Shown piece by piece: positions 36,763-46,500 of a DNA stretch of 64,000 nt. Numbering within the stretch: the stretch's first letter is position 1; each line of letters starts with the position of its first letter. The notes under the pieces were generated by a model. That model did no database searches. It worked only from the letters and a program-made list of their open reading frames with translations, and was not told where the DNA came from. Location of the stretch: contig NZ_JANRKL010000148.1 in NCBI RefSeq assembly GCF_033763495.1, positions 62,001 to 126,000 on the forward strand, in the 5' to 3' direction. Origin of the DNA: Haliscomenobacter sp033763495 (GTDB taxonomy: Bacteria; Bacteroidota; Bacteroidia; Chitinophagales; Saprospiraceae). Both the position numbers and the translations under genes were made by a program.

Positions 36763-37884
36763 TTGTGCTGTGCAATAACCCAAATCAAAACGGTGAAGAT
36801 AAAACAATCGAATTACTGGATGCTACATCTGGCATTTTGGCTGCTCTACCTGCTGGTACAGTCGCTGGTGTACATGAATTTTTATGAGTTTGAAACCATT
36901 AAGGTAGTGCAAGAAACTGGGGAAGAAATTGTTGAACGTACCGTCTTTCCCAACACCTTTTTGATCTCCATGTGGGTGCAGTTGGTGGAATTACCGGGGA
37001 AATTACTGGCAGTTTACCTGCATTTGTGGATTTTGCTGGAGGCTTATTTATTTCGCCAGCAAATTGGGCGGTATTTCTTGGGGCTGGCACTCGTGCTCCT
37101 TTTTGCCAATTTTATGCAAAGTTTTTTGCTGCTCTTTCTGCCTGTACCCAGGTTCATGTACGACAACCAGGTGCCACAATTCATCTCGGCTACCCGGAGT
37201 TTGCAATACATCTTCACCTGTATTGCGGTGCTGGGTGTTACGGGGGCTTTGGAGGTTTTGCGCCACTATTATCAGGAGCTGACCCGCAGGCAAGAAGTGG
37301 AGAAACAACACGTCGCTACCGAATTACAATTACTCAAAGCCCAGATTCATCCTCACTTTTTCTTCAATACCTTAAATTCATTGTATGGCCTGGCTTTGGA
37401 AAATTCGGAGCACACTCCGGCCAGCATCCTGCGCTTGTCCGAATTGATGAACTTTGTGCTTTACGAAGCCAAGGCCAAAGACGTTCCCTTACAGCGGGAA
37501 GTAGAAATCATCGAAGATTATATCGCCCTGGAAAAATTGCGTTACGGCGAAAGGGTACAGGTTGCCATCAACAAAAATGGTGCATTGGCGGAATGGAGAA
37601 TACCGGGCCTACTGCTGTTGCCCTTTGTGGAAAACGCGTTCAAACATGGGGTATCGCCCGAAACCGGACAAGCCTGGTTGAACATCAGTTTGCAAGCAGA
37701 GCCCAAACAGTTGAAATGGGTGGTGGAAAACAGCATTGGCCATTCGACCAGGCCAGAGCAATCTTCTGGACTGGGGCTGGAAAATGTGCGCCGCCGCCTG
37801 GAACTCCTGTACCCTGGGCAGCATCGCCTGGAGATACTGGAAGAAGAGGATGTTTTTATGGTTGTACTTGAACTCAAGCAATGA
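36763..37884 (+). CDS. LytS-type sensor histidine kinase
   Basis: Up to 373 residues. The start is uncertain: ATG 36763, or GTG 36793 or ATG 36820 that would trim the polar leader. Four hydrophobic segments lie in the first 165 residues (LHLAFWLLYLLVQSLVY and others). After them comes the His_kinase domain with KAQIHPHFFFNTLNSLYGL (phospho-acceptor His196) and the ATPase region with LLLPFVENAFKHG and GLGLENVRRRLELLY. The stop overlaps the next ATG, so it is the cognate kinase of the LytTR regulator. The stimulus is unknown. Confidence 0.9.
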   Translation: MCCAITQIKTVKIKQSNYWMLHLAFWLLYLLVQSLVYMNFYEFETIKVVQETGEEIVERTVFPNTFLISMWVQLVELPGKLLAVYLHLWILLEAYLFRQQIGRYFLGLALVLLFANFMQSFLLLFLPVPRFMYDNQVPQFISATRSLQYIFTCIAVLGVTGALEVLRHYYQELTRRQEVEKQHVATELQLLKAQIHPHFFFNTLNSLYGLALENSEHTPASILRLSELMNFVLYEAKAKDVPLQREVEIIEDYIALEKLRYGERVQVAINKNGALAEWRIPGLLLLPFVENAFKHGVSPETGQAWLNISLQAEPKQLKWVVENSIGHSTRPEQSSGLGLENVRRRLELLYPGQHRLEILEEEDVFMVVLELKQ

Positions 37885-38594
37885 AAAAAATTCGTTGTGT
37901 CATCGCTGAAGACGAAGCCATCGCGCGCCAGATTTTGGGCAAATACCTGGCTGAACTAGAGGACTTTGAGTTGTTGGCCAGTTTTGATAATCCGCTACTG
38001 GCCCAAACTTATTTGCGGGACAATCCGGTTGATTTGTTGTTCCTCGACATCGAGATGCCAGGACTGAATGGTTTGTCCCTATTGCGCGCGCTCGCCGCTC
38101 CACCCAAAGTGATCATCACCACTGCCTACCGGGAATACGCCTTGGAAGGCTACGACCTCAATGCGGTGGACTATTTGCTCAAACCCATTTCTTTTGAACG
38201 TTTTCAATCCGCATTGCACAAACTTTTTGAACTCAATGCTTTTGCTCCAAAAACTGCACCTGCTTTAGAGGCTGCACCCGCCTTTTTGTATTTCAAATCG
38301 GGTAACAAATGGGTGCAAGTGTTTTTGGATGAAATCCTCTACATCGAAGGCTTGAGCAATTATGTCAAAATTGTAGGGACGAAGGGCGTGACCGTGGTGT
38401 ACCAAAAAATGAGTTACCTGGAAGAAAAATTGCCGAACAGGCTTTTTTTGCGCATACATAAGTCCTACATTGTGGGGCTAAACAAAATCAAAGCTTTGTA
38501 CAGCAATGAGCTGGAAGTAGATGGGAAATTGTTGCCCGTAGGGGAGAAGTACCGCCCACTGATCAAAGCGCTGATTGAGCAGCAAAGTATTTGA
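37881..38594 (+). CDS. LytTR-family response regulator
   Basis: 237 residues. Receiver domain 1-115: acidic pocket EDEA near residues 10-12, phospho-acceptor Asp56 in LLFLDIEMPGLNG and the conserved LKPISF lysine. LytTR DNA-binding domain 140-235: FFKSGNK-like opening, ILYIEGLSNYVKI and the KSYIVGLNKI segment. ATGA coupling to the LytS-type kinase shows an obligate pair. A good intrinsic terminator follows. Targets are not identifiable from the window. Confidence 0.94.
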   Translation: MKKIRCVIAEDEAIARQILGKYLAELEDFELLASFDNPLLAQTYLRDNPVDLLFLDIEMPGLNGLSLLRALAAPPKVIITTAYREYALEGYDLNAVDYLLKPISFERFQSALHKLFELNAFAPKTAPALEAAPAFLYFKSGNKWVQVFLDEILYIEGLSNYVKIVGTKGVTVVYQKMSYLEEKLPNRLFLRIHKSYIVGLNKIKALYSNELEVDGKLLPVGEKYRPLIKALIEQQSI

Positions 38595-38611
38595 GTTTTG
38601 TGAAAATTTAG

Positions 38612-38639
38612 CACCCCACCTTCGGTGGAGTGTTTTTTT
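38612..38639 (+). terminator. Intrinsic terminator after LytTR gene
   Basis: A nine-base stem with one mismatch (CACCCCACC / GGTGGAGTG, short TTC loop) is followed directly by a run of seven T residues, 18 bases after the stop. Confidence 0.8.
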
Positions 38640-38641
38640 AA

Positions 38642-38757
38642 TTCAGCCACAAATGACACAAATTTTCACAAATTAAAGCACAAACTAGCGTTTGTGCTCC
38701 CTTCACGAACGAAGTTCGTGCCTTAATTTGTGAAAATTTGTGTCATTTGTGGCTGAA
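38642..38757. repeat. Perfect 34-base inverted repeat with nested hairpins
   Basis: Arms 38642-38675 (ttcagccacaaatgacacaa and on) and 38724-38757 are exact reverse complements. The 48-base interior holds two smaller perfect hairpins (CACAAAC..GTTTGTG and CACGAAC..GTTCGTG). This is a REP/BIME-style element, not a gene. Confidence 0.85.
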
Positions 38758-38856
38758 AACTTGTTTATCACATCGACGAAGGCGAGGTGATAAACTTTCA
38801 CTGAGTCTTATTTTTTTAACCAGCCAAAGGCTGGAAACTATAACACAAACAAAAAC

Positions 38857-39699
38857 ATGAGAATTTTCCGCACAACCCAAGGCATCGTCATTGAGTCTGA
38901 CGGCCAGTTTTTCCTGTCTGCTTCCAGCAATTGGGACAGCTTCCTCAACCGCGAAGATTTGTTCCAGGCCCTAAAGACCGAAATCCAGTCCTTGAGCCCC
39001 AATGGCGATTTAGCAACCTTATTGAGCAAGGAAACCCTGGCACCGATTGTTAGCCAGGAAGTATGGGCATCGGGCGTGACCTACCTGCGCAGCCGCGAGG
39101 CCCGCATGGAAGAATCCAAGGATGCCGGAGGTGGCGATTTTTACGCCAAAGTTTACGACGCCGAACGGCCAGAATTGTTTTTCAAAGCCACTGCTGCCCG
39201 CACCGTTGGCCCTGGCGCACAGGTGCTGATTCGCCGCGATTCCAAATGGAATGTACCCGAGCCAGAATTGACGCTGTGTATGTCTTCCTCCGGTAAAATC
39301 ATCGGCTACACCATCGGCAACGACATGAGTTCGCGCGACATCGAGGGCGAAAACCCCTTGTACTTGCCCCAGGCTAAGAGTTACGATGCTTCCGCCGCTC
39401 TCGGCCCTGGCGTTCTGGTGACGGAAGAGCCGATCTCCCCTGAAACAGTGATCTCCATCCAAATCAAACGCGCTGGCCAGGTGGTTTTTGAAAACAGCAT
39501 CCAAATCAATCGCATGAAGCGCCAATTGCCGGAATTGGCTTCCTGGCTGTTCCGGGAGACTTCCTTCCCTCATGGGGTGTTCCTGATGACGGGTACGGGC
39601 ATTGTGCCACCGAATGAGTTTACGCTGGCGGTAGGTGATGAGGTGTGTATTAGCATTGAGGGAATTGGGGAATTGGTAAATGTGGTGGGGATGCGGTGA
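38857..39699 (+). CDS. Fumarylacetoacetate-hydrolase-family protein, likely 2-keto-3-deoxy-sugar-acid dehydratase
   Basis: 280 residues. The FAH fold metal site is present: EPELTL (Glu135, Glu137) and GNDMSSRDIEGENPLYLPQA (Asp156). The SSRDIEGENPLYLPQA wording is characteristic of the archaeal/bacterial 2-keto-3-deoxy-arabinonate or -xylonate dehydratase branch (KdaD/KdxD) rather than of true fumarylacetoacetases or HpcE hydratases. It would yield a 2-oxoglutarate semialdehyde. No partner dehydrogenase or aldolase is adjacent, so the sugar acid is unknown. A role on ring-cleavage products is a weaker alternative. Confidence 0.87.
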   Translation: MRIFRTTQGIVIESDGQFFLSASSNWDSFLNREDLFQALKTEIQSLSPNGDLATLLSKETLAPIVSQEVWASGVTYLRSREARMEESKDAGGGDFYAKVYDAERPELFFKATAARTVGPGAQVLIRRDSKWNVPEPELTLCMSSSGKIIGYTIGNDMSSRDIEGENPLYLPQAKSYDASAALGPGVLVTEEPISPETVISIQIKRAGQVVFENSIQINRMKRQLPELASWLFRETSFPHGVFLMTGTGIVPPNEFTLAVGDEVCISIEGIGELVNVVGMR

Positions 39700-39755
39700 G
39701 GAAGGTTCCTTTAACCAAGAGTTCGGAGATTTTTCTCTAAACCAGCCCAGTCTTG

Positions 39756-39932
39756 CCACCACTAACGTGGTTCAAATGGCGTAGGGCATAATTGCTATAA
39801 ACCTGGCCACCGCTAACGCGGTTTGGAGTTTACGTAAAATTTGATACTGTCGGTAAAATCTAACCGCCTTGGCGGTGGACCGGTTTATAGAGTAGCAGTT
39901 ACCCCTTGGGTATCTAAAGCCGCGCTAGCGGC
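39756..39932. repeat. Cluster of short palindromes after the FAH-family gene
   Basis: The 328-base gap 39700-40027 holds no gene but four palindromes of the ACCGCTAACGCGGT family: 39756-39770, 39809-39822, 39863-39876 and 39919-39932. They are diverged copies of one motif and look like a REP cluster. Confidence 0.65.
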
Positions 39933-40027
39933 GTGGACGCAGCAAAATCAGTGTTATCCACTCTCAAAAAGCAAGGGAGTGGTACAATGGACACATTTGG
40001 CTAAAAGGAGGTGTGATGTAAGAATTT

Positions 40028-40906
40028 CTAAGAAAAGGATATAGGTATTCTTGGAATTGGAAGTTTAGGAAGATTGAATTTTTCTCTAATCAGAGCAATC
40101 GCATAGTCAATTTTTGTCGATATAATAAAATCGCGTCTATACTCAATCATAATTCCAACAAGCTTCAGGACGGGCTCATTTTTATTAATGTCATAACCTA
40201 CAAAATCCCATAGCCCGCCGCCACTCATTCCTTCAAGTGCAGGAAGTTTCTGTTTGGCCTTAGTAACTTGGTTTGTCATTTTTTTGGTATAATTAACAAA
40301 GAGATGATAATGAAATCTATCTACGTGTAATCTTTTATTTTTGAAATGATTAATGGTGTTGAAAGCAAAAAAGAAGAGAGGTTCTGCTATCCAGTGCTGA
40401 TTTTTACTTTTTATTTTAGTGGCAGGAAATCCAAAGACGAAATAATAATCACTAATCTTGTTTTCTTCTTGTCCGAAATATTTCTGCTGGTGACCTAGTT
40501 CAACGTTTGAAATACCCAAAAAACTATAGTCGATTTTAAGGGCATCAGCCACTTTTTTTTCTAATCGTATGATTGCCAAATCCAGAGAATCTACTAAAAT
40601 CTCATTTTCATATTTAAGCGATGGCAGTGAGGGAGCTGTAATATAAACTTCGCCTAAAATTTCCTCAAATCTCATTGAAGTGGGAATAAGCATGTCGTCA
40701 ATTTTCCTGTCTTCAAAAATATGTCCTGCAGTAATAAAAAAAATTTGATTTTGAAACTCAAATAAAACTCCACTACCCAAGTGTTGTGGAGCGTTATAGG
40801 CATTTATGGTATAGATTGGAGGTGTTGACGATTTTGCAAAGACGCTAGATTTGTATGATAAATCTAAATCGAAACCTTGAAGATCAAGTAGTTGTAGCGA
40901 GCTCAC
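40028..40906 (-). CDS. Trypsin-like serine protease domain protein
   Basis: 292 residues, no signal peptide, so cytoplasmic. The chymotrypsin-fold triad is visible: ITAGHIFED (His62), VDSLDLAIIRL (Asp109) and LEGMSGGGLW (Ser228, the GxSGG motif). There is no PDZ or membrane segment, unlike DegP/HtrA proteases. AT-rich codons and a 64-residue partner 33 bases upstream suggest an accessory, possibly defence, module. Cytoplasmic trypsin-like domains act as effectors in several bacterial immune systems, but the link here is only by analogy. Confidence 0.82.
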   Translation of the reverse strand: MSSLQLLDLQGFDLDLSYKSSVFAKSSTPPIYTINAYNAPQHLGSGVLFEFQNQIFFITAGHIFEDRKIDDMLIPTSMRFEEILGEVYITAPSLPSLKYENEILVDSLDLAIIRLEKKVADALKIDYSFLGISNVELGHQQKYFGQEENKISDYYFVFGFPATKIKSKNQHWIAEPLFFFAFNTINHFKNKRLHVDRFHYHLFVNYTKKMTNQVTKAKQKLPALEGMSGGGLWDFVGYDINKNEPVLKLVGIMIEYRRDFIISTKIDYAIALIREKFNLPKLPIPRIPISFS

Positions 40907-40939
40907 AAATTAATTTTTAGGTCTTTTAATAAAAAGTAG

Positions 40940-41134
40940 TTACGCATCCTGATCCTTTCTTCTGAATTTAATCCCTTTGGTATCTAGGCTTATCGCTTTA
41001 AATTCTTTGACTTGAGGCGGTGAAAGATCAATTTTTTGATTCTCCTTTTGAACTAGGCTAATTAACTTTAACCGCTCCAATGCTAATAGAATGTTTAGAG
41101 CATTTTGATTAAAAACCTCAATAGTTATTTTCAT
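40940..41134 (-). CDS. Small partner protein of trypsin-like gene
   Basis: 64 residues: MKITIEVFNQNALNILLALE, then RLKLISLV and a charged tail ending KGIKFRRKDQDA. A short beta strand followed by an amphipathic helix and a basic tail resembles many small Bacteroidota antitoxin-like proteins. It is not assigned to a family. It lies 33 bases upstream of the protease gene on the same strand, so it is likely co-expressed. It could be an inhibitor or antitoxin of the protease. Confidence 0.65.
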   Translation of the reverse strand: MKITIEVFNQNALNILLALERLKLISLVQKENQKIDLSPPQVKEFKAISLDTKGIKFRRKDQDA

Positions 41135-41255
41135 TTCAAATTCTTTACAACAAAAATAGGTTGATGCTGACAGAAAGTCAAGTTTTTAAAAAATATGTTA
41201 AAATCATCTCAGTATGCGCAAAATATTCTGGAAGATGCTTCCATCAGGTTCAATT

Positions 41256-41309
41256 CTAATCGCGGAACGGTTGAATTTCTGGTGAATTGTTCAATCGCTC
41301 CGCGATTAG
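41256..41309. repeat. Inverted repeat CTAATCGCGG.../...CCGCGATTAG
   Basis: Arms 41256-41275 and 41290-41309 are reverse complements with two mismatches. The right arm is identical over 20 bases to 22868-22887, so the same dispersed element flanks both accessory patches. Confidence 0.7.
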
Positions 41310-41349
41310 TATTTCGCAAAAAATGATCAAAATTTGGGAAGGCTCACAT

Positions 41350-42456
41350 TCACCCTTCCCCCTGACTCCCCCCACGATCATAATATTCAATCACCTTCTG
41401 CAACTGCTCGGCATAACAATAAATATCATCCAGAGATTTCAGCTCGAACTTATTCTCCTTTTTGGTATGGTCAAATAGGCCGATGGATTTTTTGCTGCCA
41501 TTCAGGTACAGGCGGCAAATGGCCTTGCGGTTGTTGTCATCCAGCAAAACCGAAAAATAACTTTGGGCATCCCGGTAATGGATACGCGTGCCATCGACAA
41601 CGGGGCGCAGGATCGATTTTACGATGTAAAAAGCTTCTTTTTCCTCTTCGGTGGTTTCGACTACACGCTCCTTGGGGATGTTGTCCGCATTTTCGTCTTC
41701 GCTGGCACTTTGGCCGAGAGCGGTGTTTTCTGCATTCAGTTCATTTTCCCGATCCAGCGCAGATTTTAACCGTTCGCTGATCATTTCACTCAGCAATTGG
41801 TTCAGAGAGCGTTTGGTCAATTCCGAAAACTGCATCAACACCTTCTCGGTAATTCTTCCAGTGTAAATCTGACTGACAAAAAAGCGTATAAAGGGATCGG
41901 TAGGTGCCTTGAATTGAGCGGCCAATAGCCCTTTGATTTCATTGGTATATTTCAAATCGCTGGCAGCGTTAACGATGTTTTCGATGTTGAAATAAGACTT
42001 GTGGAATTTTTTCAGTTCTTCAACATCGCTATCTTTCATTTCGGAAATGTTGAACTCAAAAAATGGTTTTTCGTCCATTTTATTGGTTTCCATCAAATCG
42101 GTGTAAAACTTGTAGTGCATCCCATTGGTCAGAATCGCGAATCTAGCGTTGCTGACGTGGAAATAGCGGAACAATTGGGAATTGTGGGGATCCAGTTTTT
42201 CTTTGTAGTATTTGCATTCGATGAGGATTTGGGGCACTCCATCTTTCCGAATTGCGTAATCTACCTTTTCTCCTTTTTTAATGCCAATGTCTGCAATGAA
42301 TTCCGGAACGACTTCCAATGGATTGAATACATCATAGCCCAGGATTTGGATAAAGGGCATGATCAGGGCATTTTTGGTTGCTTCTTCGGTTTGTATCTGT
42401 GGCAAGAGCGTTTCTACGCGGGTAGCCAGGTTTTTTATTTGATCTTTAAAATCCAT
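41350..42456 (-). CDS. HsdR N-terminal-domain-type restriction nuclease protein
   Basis: 368 residues from the ATG at 42456 (MDFKDQIKNLATRVETLLPQ). The N-terminal half matches the type I restriction HsdR_N nuclease: TEEATKNALIMPFIQILGYD (Glu24/25), EKVDYAIRKDG (Asp66) and ILIECK (Glu80-x-Lys82), a complete PD-(D/E)xK site. No helicase or HsdM/HsdS is present, so it is not a full type I system. The C-terminal half contains a DUF-like AICRLYLNGSKKSIGLFD segment. Solitary proteins of this kind are common in Bacteroidota and suspected to act in restriction or repair. Confidence 0.88.
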   Translation of the reverse strand: MDFKDQIKNLATRVETLLPQIQTEEATKNALIMPFIQILGYDVFNPLEVVPEFIADIGIKKGEKVDYAIRKDGVPQILIECKYYKEKLDPHNSQLFRYFHVSNARFAILTNGMHYKFYTDLMETNKMDEKPFFEFNISEMKDSDVEELKKFHKSYFNIENIVNAASDLKYTNEIKGLLAAQFKAPTDPFIRFFVSQIYTGRITEKVLMQFSELTKRSLNQLLSEMISERLKSALDRENELNAENTALGQSASEDENADNIPKERVVETTEEEKEAFYIVKSILRPVVDGTRIHYRDAQSYFSVLLDDNNRKAICRLYLNGSKKSIGLFDHTKKENKFELKSLDDIYCYAEQLQKVIEYYDRGGSQGEG

Positions 42457-42583
42457 GATTGAGCTGTTTAGTAGTTTTCTATACAACTCTTTACGAATAA
42501 GTGTAAAAAAGGTTACAAAAAAGAGGTGGGCCTGAAAAGTAAGTTGCAGTAAAATTCAAAAGCGACACAATAGCAGCGCGGGT

Positions 42584-43471
42584 GACGCGGATTGGGCGGA
42601 TTTACGCGGATTTTTATCCCGCCTTCGGCGTGATGGTAAAATTGCCACTAAGGCACAAAGGCACAAAGAAAACATTTTCGATTCAACGGACTTTGTGTCT
42701 TCGGTGCGCCACGAGGCGTGCGGTAAATATAATACAAAATCCTAGTGGATGAAAGAGCCACGCAAGCAAAGGTGTCGATCAGCTTGAAGCCGTTATGATT
42801 GTGCTGGAGGAAACGAAAGTACAAAAGCTCATGACGAGCGAACTCATAAGCTGCATTAGTAAGGCCTCGTTACACGTTGGTAGTGGTCAGTCTGCCGGAG
42901 ATGATGAAACCTGCCACCCTATCGGAAGAATCGGCAAGAAGCACGATAGGGGCTACCCGGGGTAAGATAGTGTTGCGTGTGAGTTGAAGGAGCCGCATGA
43001 ACGTGGGAGACCCTAACGATGGCCGTCCAACCAGTCGAGGGAGTCGGAGATGCCCATAGTAGTGAAGATTCCTGAAAAGGTAAAAGCAGGAGGAGCGAAG
43101 GGGCATTACTATGAACAACGCTTAGATCAAGAGTCCAACCGGTCCTGATTGAGAATTAAGTATCATCAAAGACGAAGCATTTTAGGTGCACAGAGGTAGA
43201 CAAATGGATAAGCTATATTGACAAGCCAAGCAGCAGAAACCCCAAAGCTGCCAACTCTGTGGACGAGAGACTCTGGATACAGTATGGAGGGGAAAAAGCT
43301 GTGAAAGCTGGAAATGAAATTCATAGGGAAGCCGTATGCGGGAAAACCGCACGTACGGTTTGACGAGGGGGAGAAGCGGCACCGCCGCTTCTCTCTACTC
43401 TACTGCCTTGGTGGCTGAAAAACTTTGCCGCAGGCAAAGCAAAATCCGCGTCAATCCGCCCAATCCGCGTC
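42584..43471. repeat. Nested inverted repeat enclosing the group II intron
   Basis: Outer arms 42584-42614 and 43441-43471 (gacgcggattgggcggattt type) are reverse complements with one mismatch over 31 bases. Inner arm 42644-42668 (gccactaaggcacaaaggca and on) pairs with 42691-42703 joined to 43404-43415 (22 of 25 matches), a partner that exists only when the intron 42704-43403 is removed. The empty site was therefore a long stem-loop. Confidence 0.8.
42704..43403 (+). ncRNA. Group II intron, degenerate, without reverse transcriptase ORF
   Basis: 700 bases beginning with the canonical GTGCGCC and ending CTCTAC. Domain V is unmistakable at 43329-43361: lower stem AAGCCGTA pairs with TACGGTTT (catalytic AGC at 43330-43332), a two-base CG bulge, and upper stem TGCGG/CCGCA with a GAAAA loop. 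Domain VI follows (GAGAAGCGGC/GCCGCTTCTC, 43371-43393), with an unpaired A about seven bases from the 3' end as branch point candidate. Domain I-like sequence fills the 5' half. The middle, where a maturase would lie, has only stop-ridden remnants (about 43019-43200), so mobility would need a maturase in trans. Confidence 0.85.
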
Positions 43472-43506
43472 CGTCATCCGCGTTGCTATTAATGCCGCTC
43501 TTGTCT

Positions 43507-46500
43507 TTACCTCTCCTTCAACAAATTCAACAAATCATCCGCCGACAATCGCGCACTCACATCCGAGCCACTCAGCAACGAATCCGCCAAATCCCGCTTG
43601 GTGCCGTGCAGCTTCAGGATTTTTTCCTCAATCGTATCCTCCGCAACGAGGCGATACACCGTAACCGGTTTCTCCTGACCGATGCGGTGGGCCCGGTCGG
43701 TTGCCTGGTCTTCCACGGCGGGGTTCCACCAGGGGTCCATGTGGATCACATAATCGGCGGCGGTCAGGTTGAGGCCCACGCCACCCGCTTTGAGACTGAT
43801 CAGGAAGAGGTCGCCCTCACCCGCCTGGAAGGCTTCGATGCGTTTTTGGCGCAAGGGTAGGGGAGTCTGTCCGTCCAGGTATTGGTAAGCGATGCCTTTG
43901 CTTTTGATGTAATTTTCTAGGATGTGCAAGTGGTCTACAAATTGGCTGAAGACCAGGGCCTTGTGATTGTTTTCCAGTAACTCTTCTACAATTTCCCCAA
44001 ACAGCCGCAACTTCGCACTTTGGTCTTTTACAAACTGTTTGTCCACCATGCCCGGGTGGCAAGCTGCTCGGCGCAGGCGCATGATTTCGGCCAGAATGCG
44101 CAGGTGTTTTTGTCCACCCTGCATCCCTTCGATGGACTGTTCAAGTTCTTCCAGAGCTTTGCGGCGCAAGGCTTCATAAAAGGCCCTTTCTTCCCCGCTC
44201 AATTCTACCGTCAGGGTGATTTCGGTTTTTTCTGGCAATTCTTTCAGTACCTCATCCTTGCGGCGGCGCAGGATGAAGGGTTGGATCAAACGCCGCAACT
44301 GGTCCCTGCGGATATTGTCGCCCAGGCGTTCGATAGGGACCGCAAAACGGTCGTTGAAGCTGTCCATCGAACCCAGCAGGCCGGGATTGATAAACTGGAA
44401 GAGGTTCCACAATTCACCCAGGTGATTTTCCAGGGGGGTGCCCGTGGTGATGAGTTTAAAATTACCTTGCAAACGCATGGCCGTTTCCGAACGTTTGGTG
44501 CTGCGGTTTTTGATGGCTTGTGCCTCGTCCAAAATAATGGTTGAGAACTGTTTCTGGGTGAAACTTTCCGCCTCCCGGGTCATCAAATCATAGGTAGTAA
44601 TGAGGATTTGCCCTGCTTTGGCTTTTTCAATTTCAGCGTCGCGATCCCCTTCACCAAACAGAATAGGCGTAAGGGTAGGCGTGAATTTGCCAATTTCGGC
44701 CACCCAGTTGCGGCAGACCGATGCAGGTGCAACCACCAGGGCAGGGCCTTGTTCCGCACGCAATTGCAATAGCGCCAGGGCTTGGACGGTTTTTCCCAGA
44801 CCCATATCGTCGGCCAAACAAGCACCAACTCCCCAATCAGAAAGGCGACACAACCACTCAAAGCCCTCCACTTGATACTCGCGCAAAGTGGCTTTAAAAC
44901 TTTGGGGCACCGAGTAGTTCCGGGAAAAGGAGTCCTTCATCCGTTGAATCGACTCTTTGAAGCGTTTGTCTGCTTCTACCTGATCCAACAAGGAGGCAAA
45001 TCCTTCTAAAGCCGGAGCCGCCAGGGGGTGCAACTGAAAACTGCCATCCTTGTTTGGCGACATCAGGGCATTGATTTCCTGTAAACGCCGGCGGAATTCT
45101 TCGGTCAAGGCTAAGAACTGCCCCGGACCGATTTCGACAAAACCATTGCGTTTTTGTTGCGACAATTCGATCAATTGGCGCATGTTCAGCACCATGTTTT
45201 CATCTACCCGCAATTCGCCATTGACATTGAACCAGTCCTGCCCCGAACTGATCTTCATGCTGAATTGCCCCATACCAGCTACTCGGGTGATGCGGAATTT
45301 TTCCCCTTTGGGCCATTCCAAAATGATGTCCTGGTTTTCTATAAAAGGCTGCAATTGAAGCAAGAGCTCCAGGCAGAGATCGGCGTCTTCCAGCTCCCAG
45401 ATGTTGTTGTGAGGAATATTGTCGCGCAGAACACTCACGGATTCCAGTAGGTGCCCTTGTTTGAACAGCTCAATCTCCAGGTCTCGCTCAGTGCGTAGCC
45501 ATTCTTCGCCAACTTTGGCAGCCAGATTGACTTCTCCTTCCCCCGCCCGCAAATAGGGCGGGTTTTCGGAAAAAGGTTTGACGTACAATTCAACGTGGAA
45601 GCCATCCCCAACCGGCAACAAGTGTACACAGGGGCGGGCATCCGAGATTACTTCTCGCGCCTCCTCGTTGAGCCCAACTACGGTTGATTCCACATCCACC
45701 AAGGCCATCAGGCCGGCCAATGCATCCTTGAGTCGACTTTGGGCGTGGACGGGCACAAAGAGTTTTTGTTTTTGAAGCGCTTTGGCCACTTTATAATGCT
45801 CCTCGGTATATTCGATCAGTTTGTAGCGGGTAGGCGATTCCTTGATGATTTCGTAACCCACTTCGTCTATTTCATGGGAAAAAGACAACTCATAACCACC
45901 TTCTACTTCACGGGTTTTGAGCACAGGTTTTTCGGCCAGCAATTGCACAGCAATTTCGGGAGACTTCATCAAAAACAGGAGCGGATGCCCCACCAGGCTA
46001 GGGAATACAGCCTCGGTATTGAGTTCGTATTGGTCAAAACCGACTCTGGTTACTGCTCGTTTAACCGCAGTCATGTCCTGTTCGGTCATCCCTTTCGCTT
46101 CGCGGTTCATCAGGCGATTGAGCGAGATGTTGCGACCTGAAGTCCAGCCTTTTTTGCCAAAGGTTTGTTCCTTGGCTACTGCGTCATACCTTTCAAAATC
46201 AACCAGCCAAATGACCCGGGTAGCCCCTTCAACGGCGGAAGGTTTGATTTTACCCGTGAGGTTAAACAAGGCATTGAGGGCGCTTTCCCAGATTTCTACT
46301 TTGGGGAAAATCTGGATCATCGGGCTCCAATCGTCTTTTTGGTCTTCCAAAGACTGCATACTGGTTTCCCAGCGGGTGTTTTGGGGGTTCAAATGGTGCA
46401 AGGTAGCCCAAAGTTGCCAGGCCATCCAGCGGTAACCCTTGTATTCCAGGTCTTGGGCCAGGCTGACCAACTCTTGTTCATCCAATGCACTATCATCCAC

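Noticed and set aside
36972..37871. 299-codon open frame overlapping the LytS-type kinase
   Set aside because: Shadow frame of the kinase gene, low-complexity and without a domain.
39841..40044. 67-codon frame after the FAH-family gene
   Set aside because: Made of REP palindromes in the gene-free gap.
42718..42740. Alternative intron 5' end at a second GTGCG
   Set aside because: The upstream GTGCGCC at 42704 gives an exon junction that restores the interrupted inverted repeat, which the 42718 start does not.
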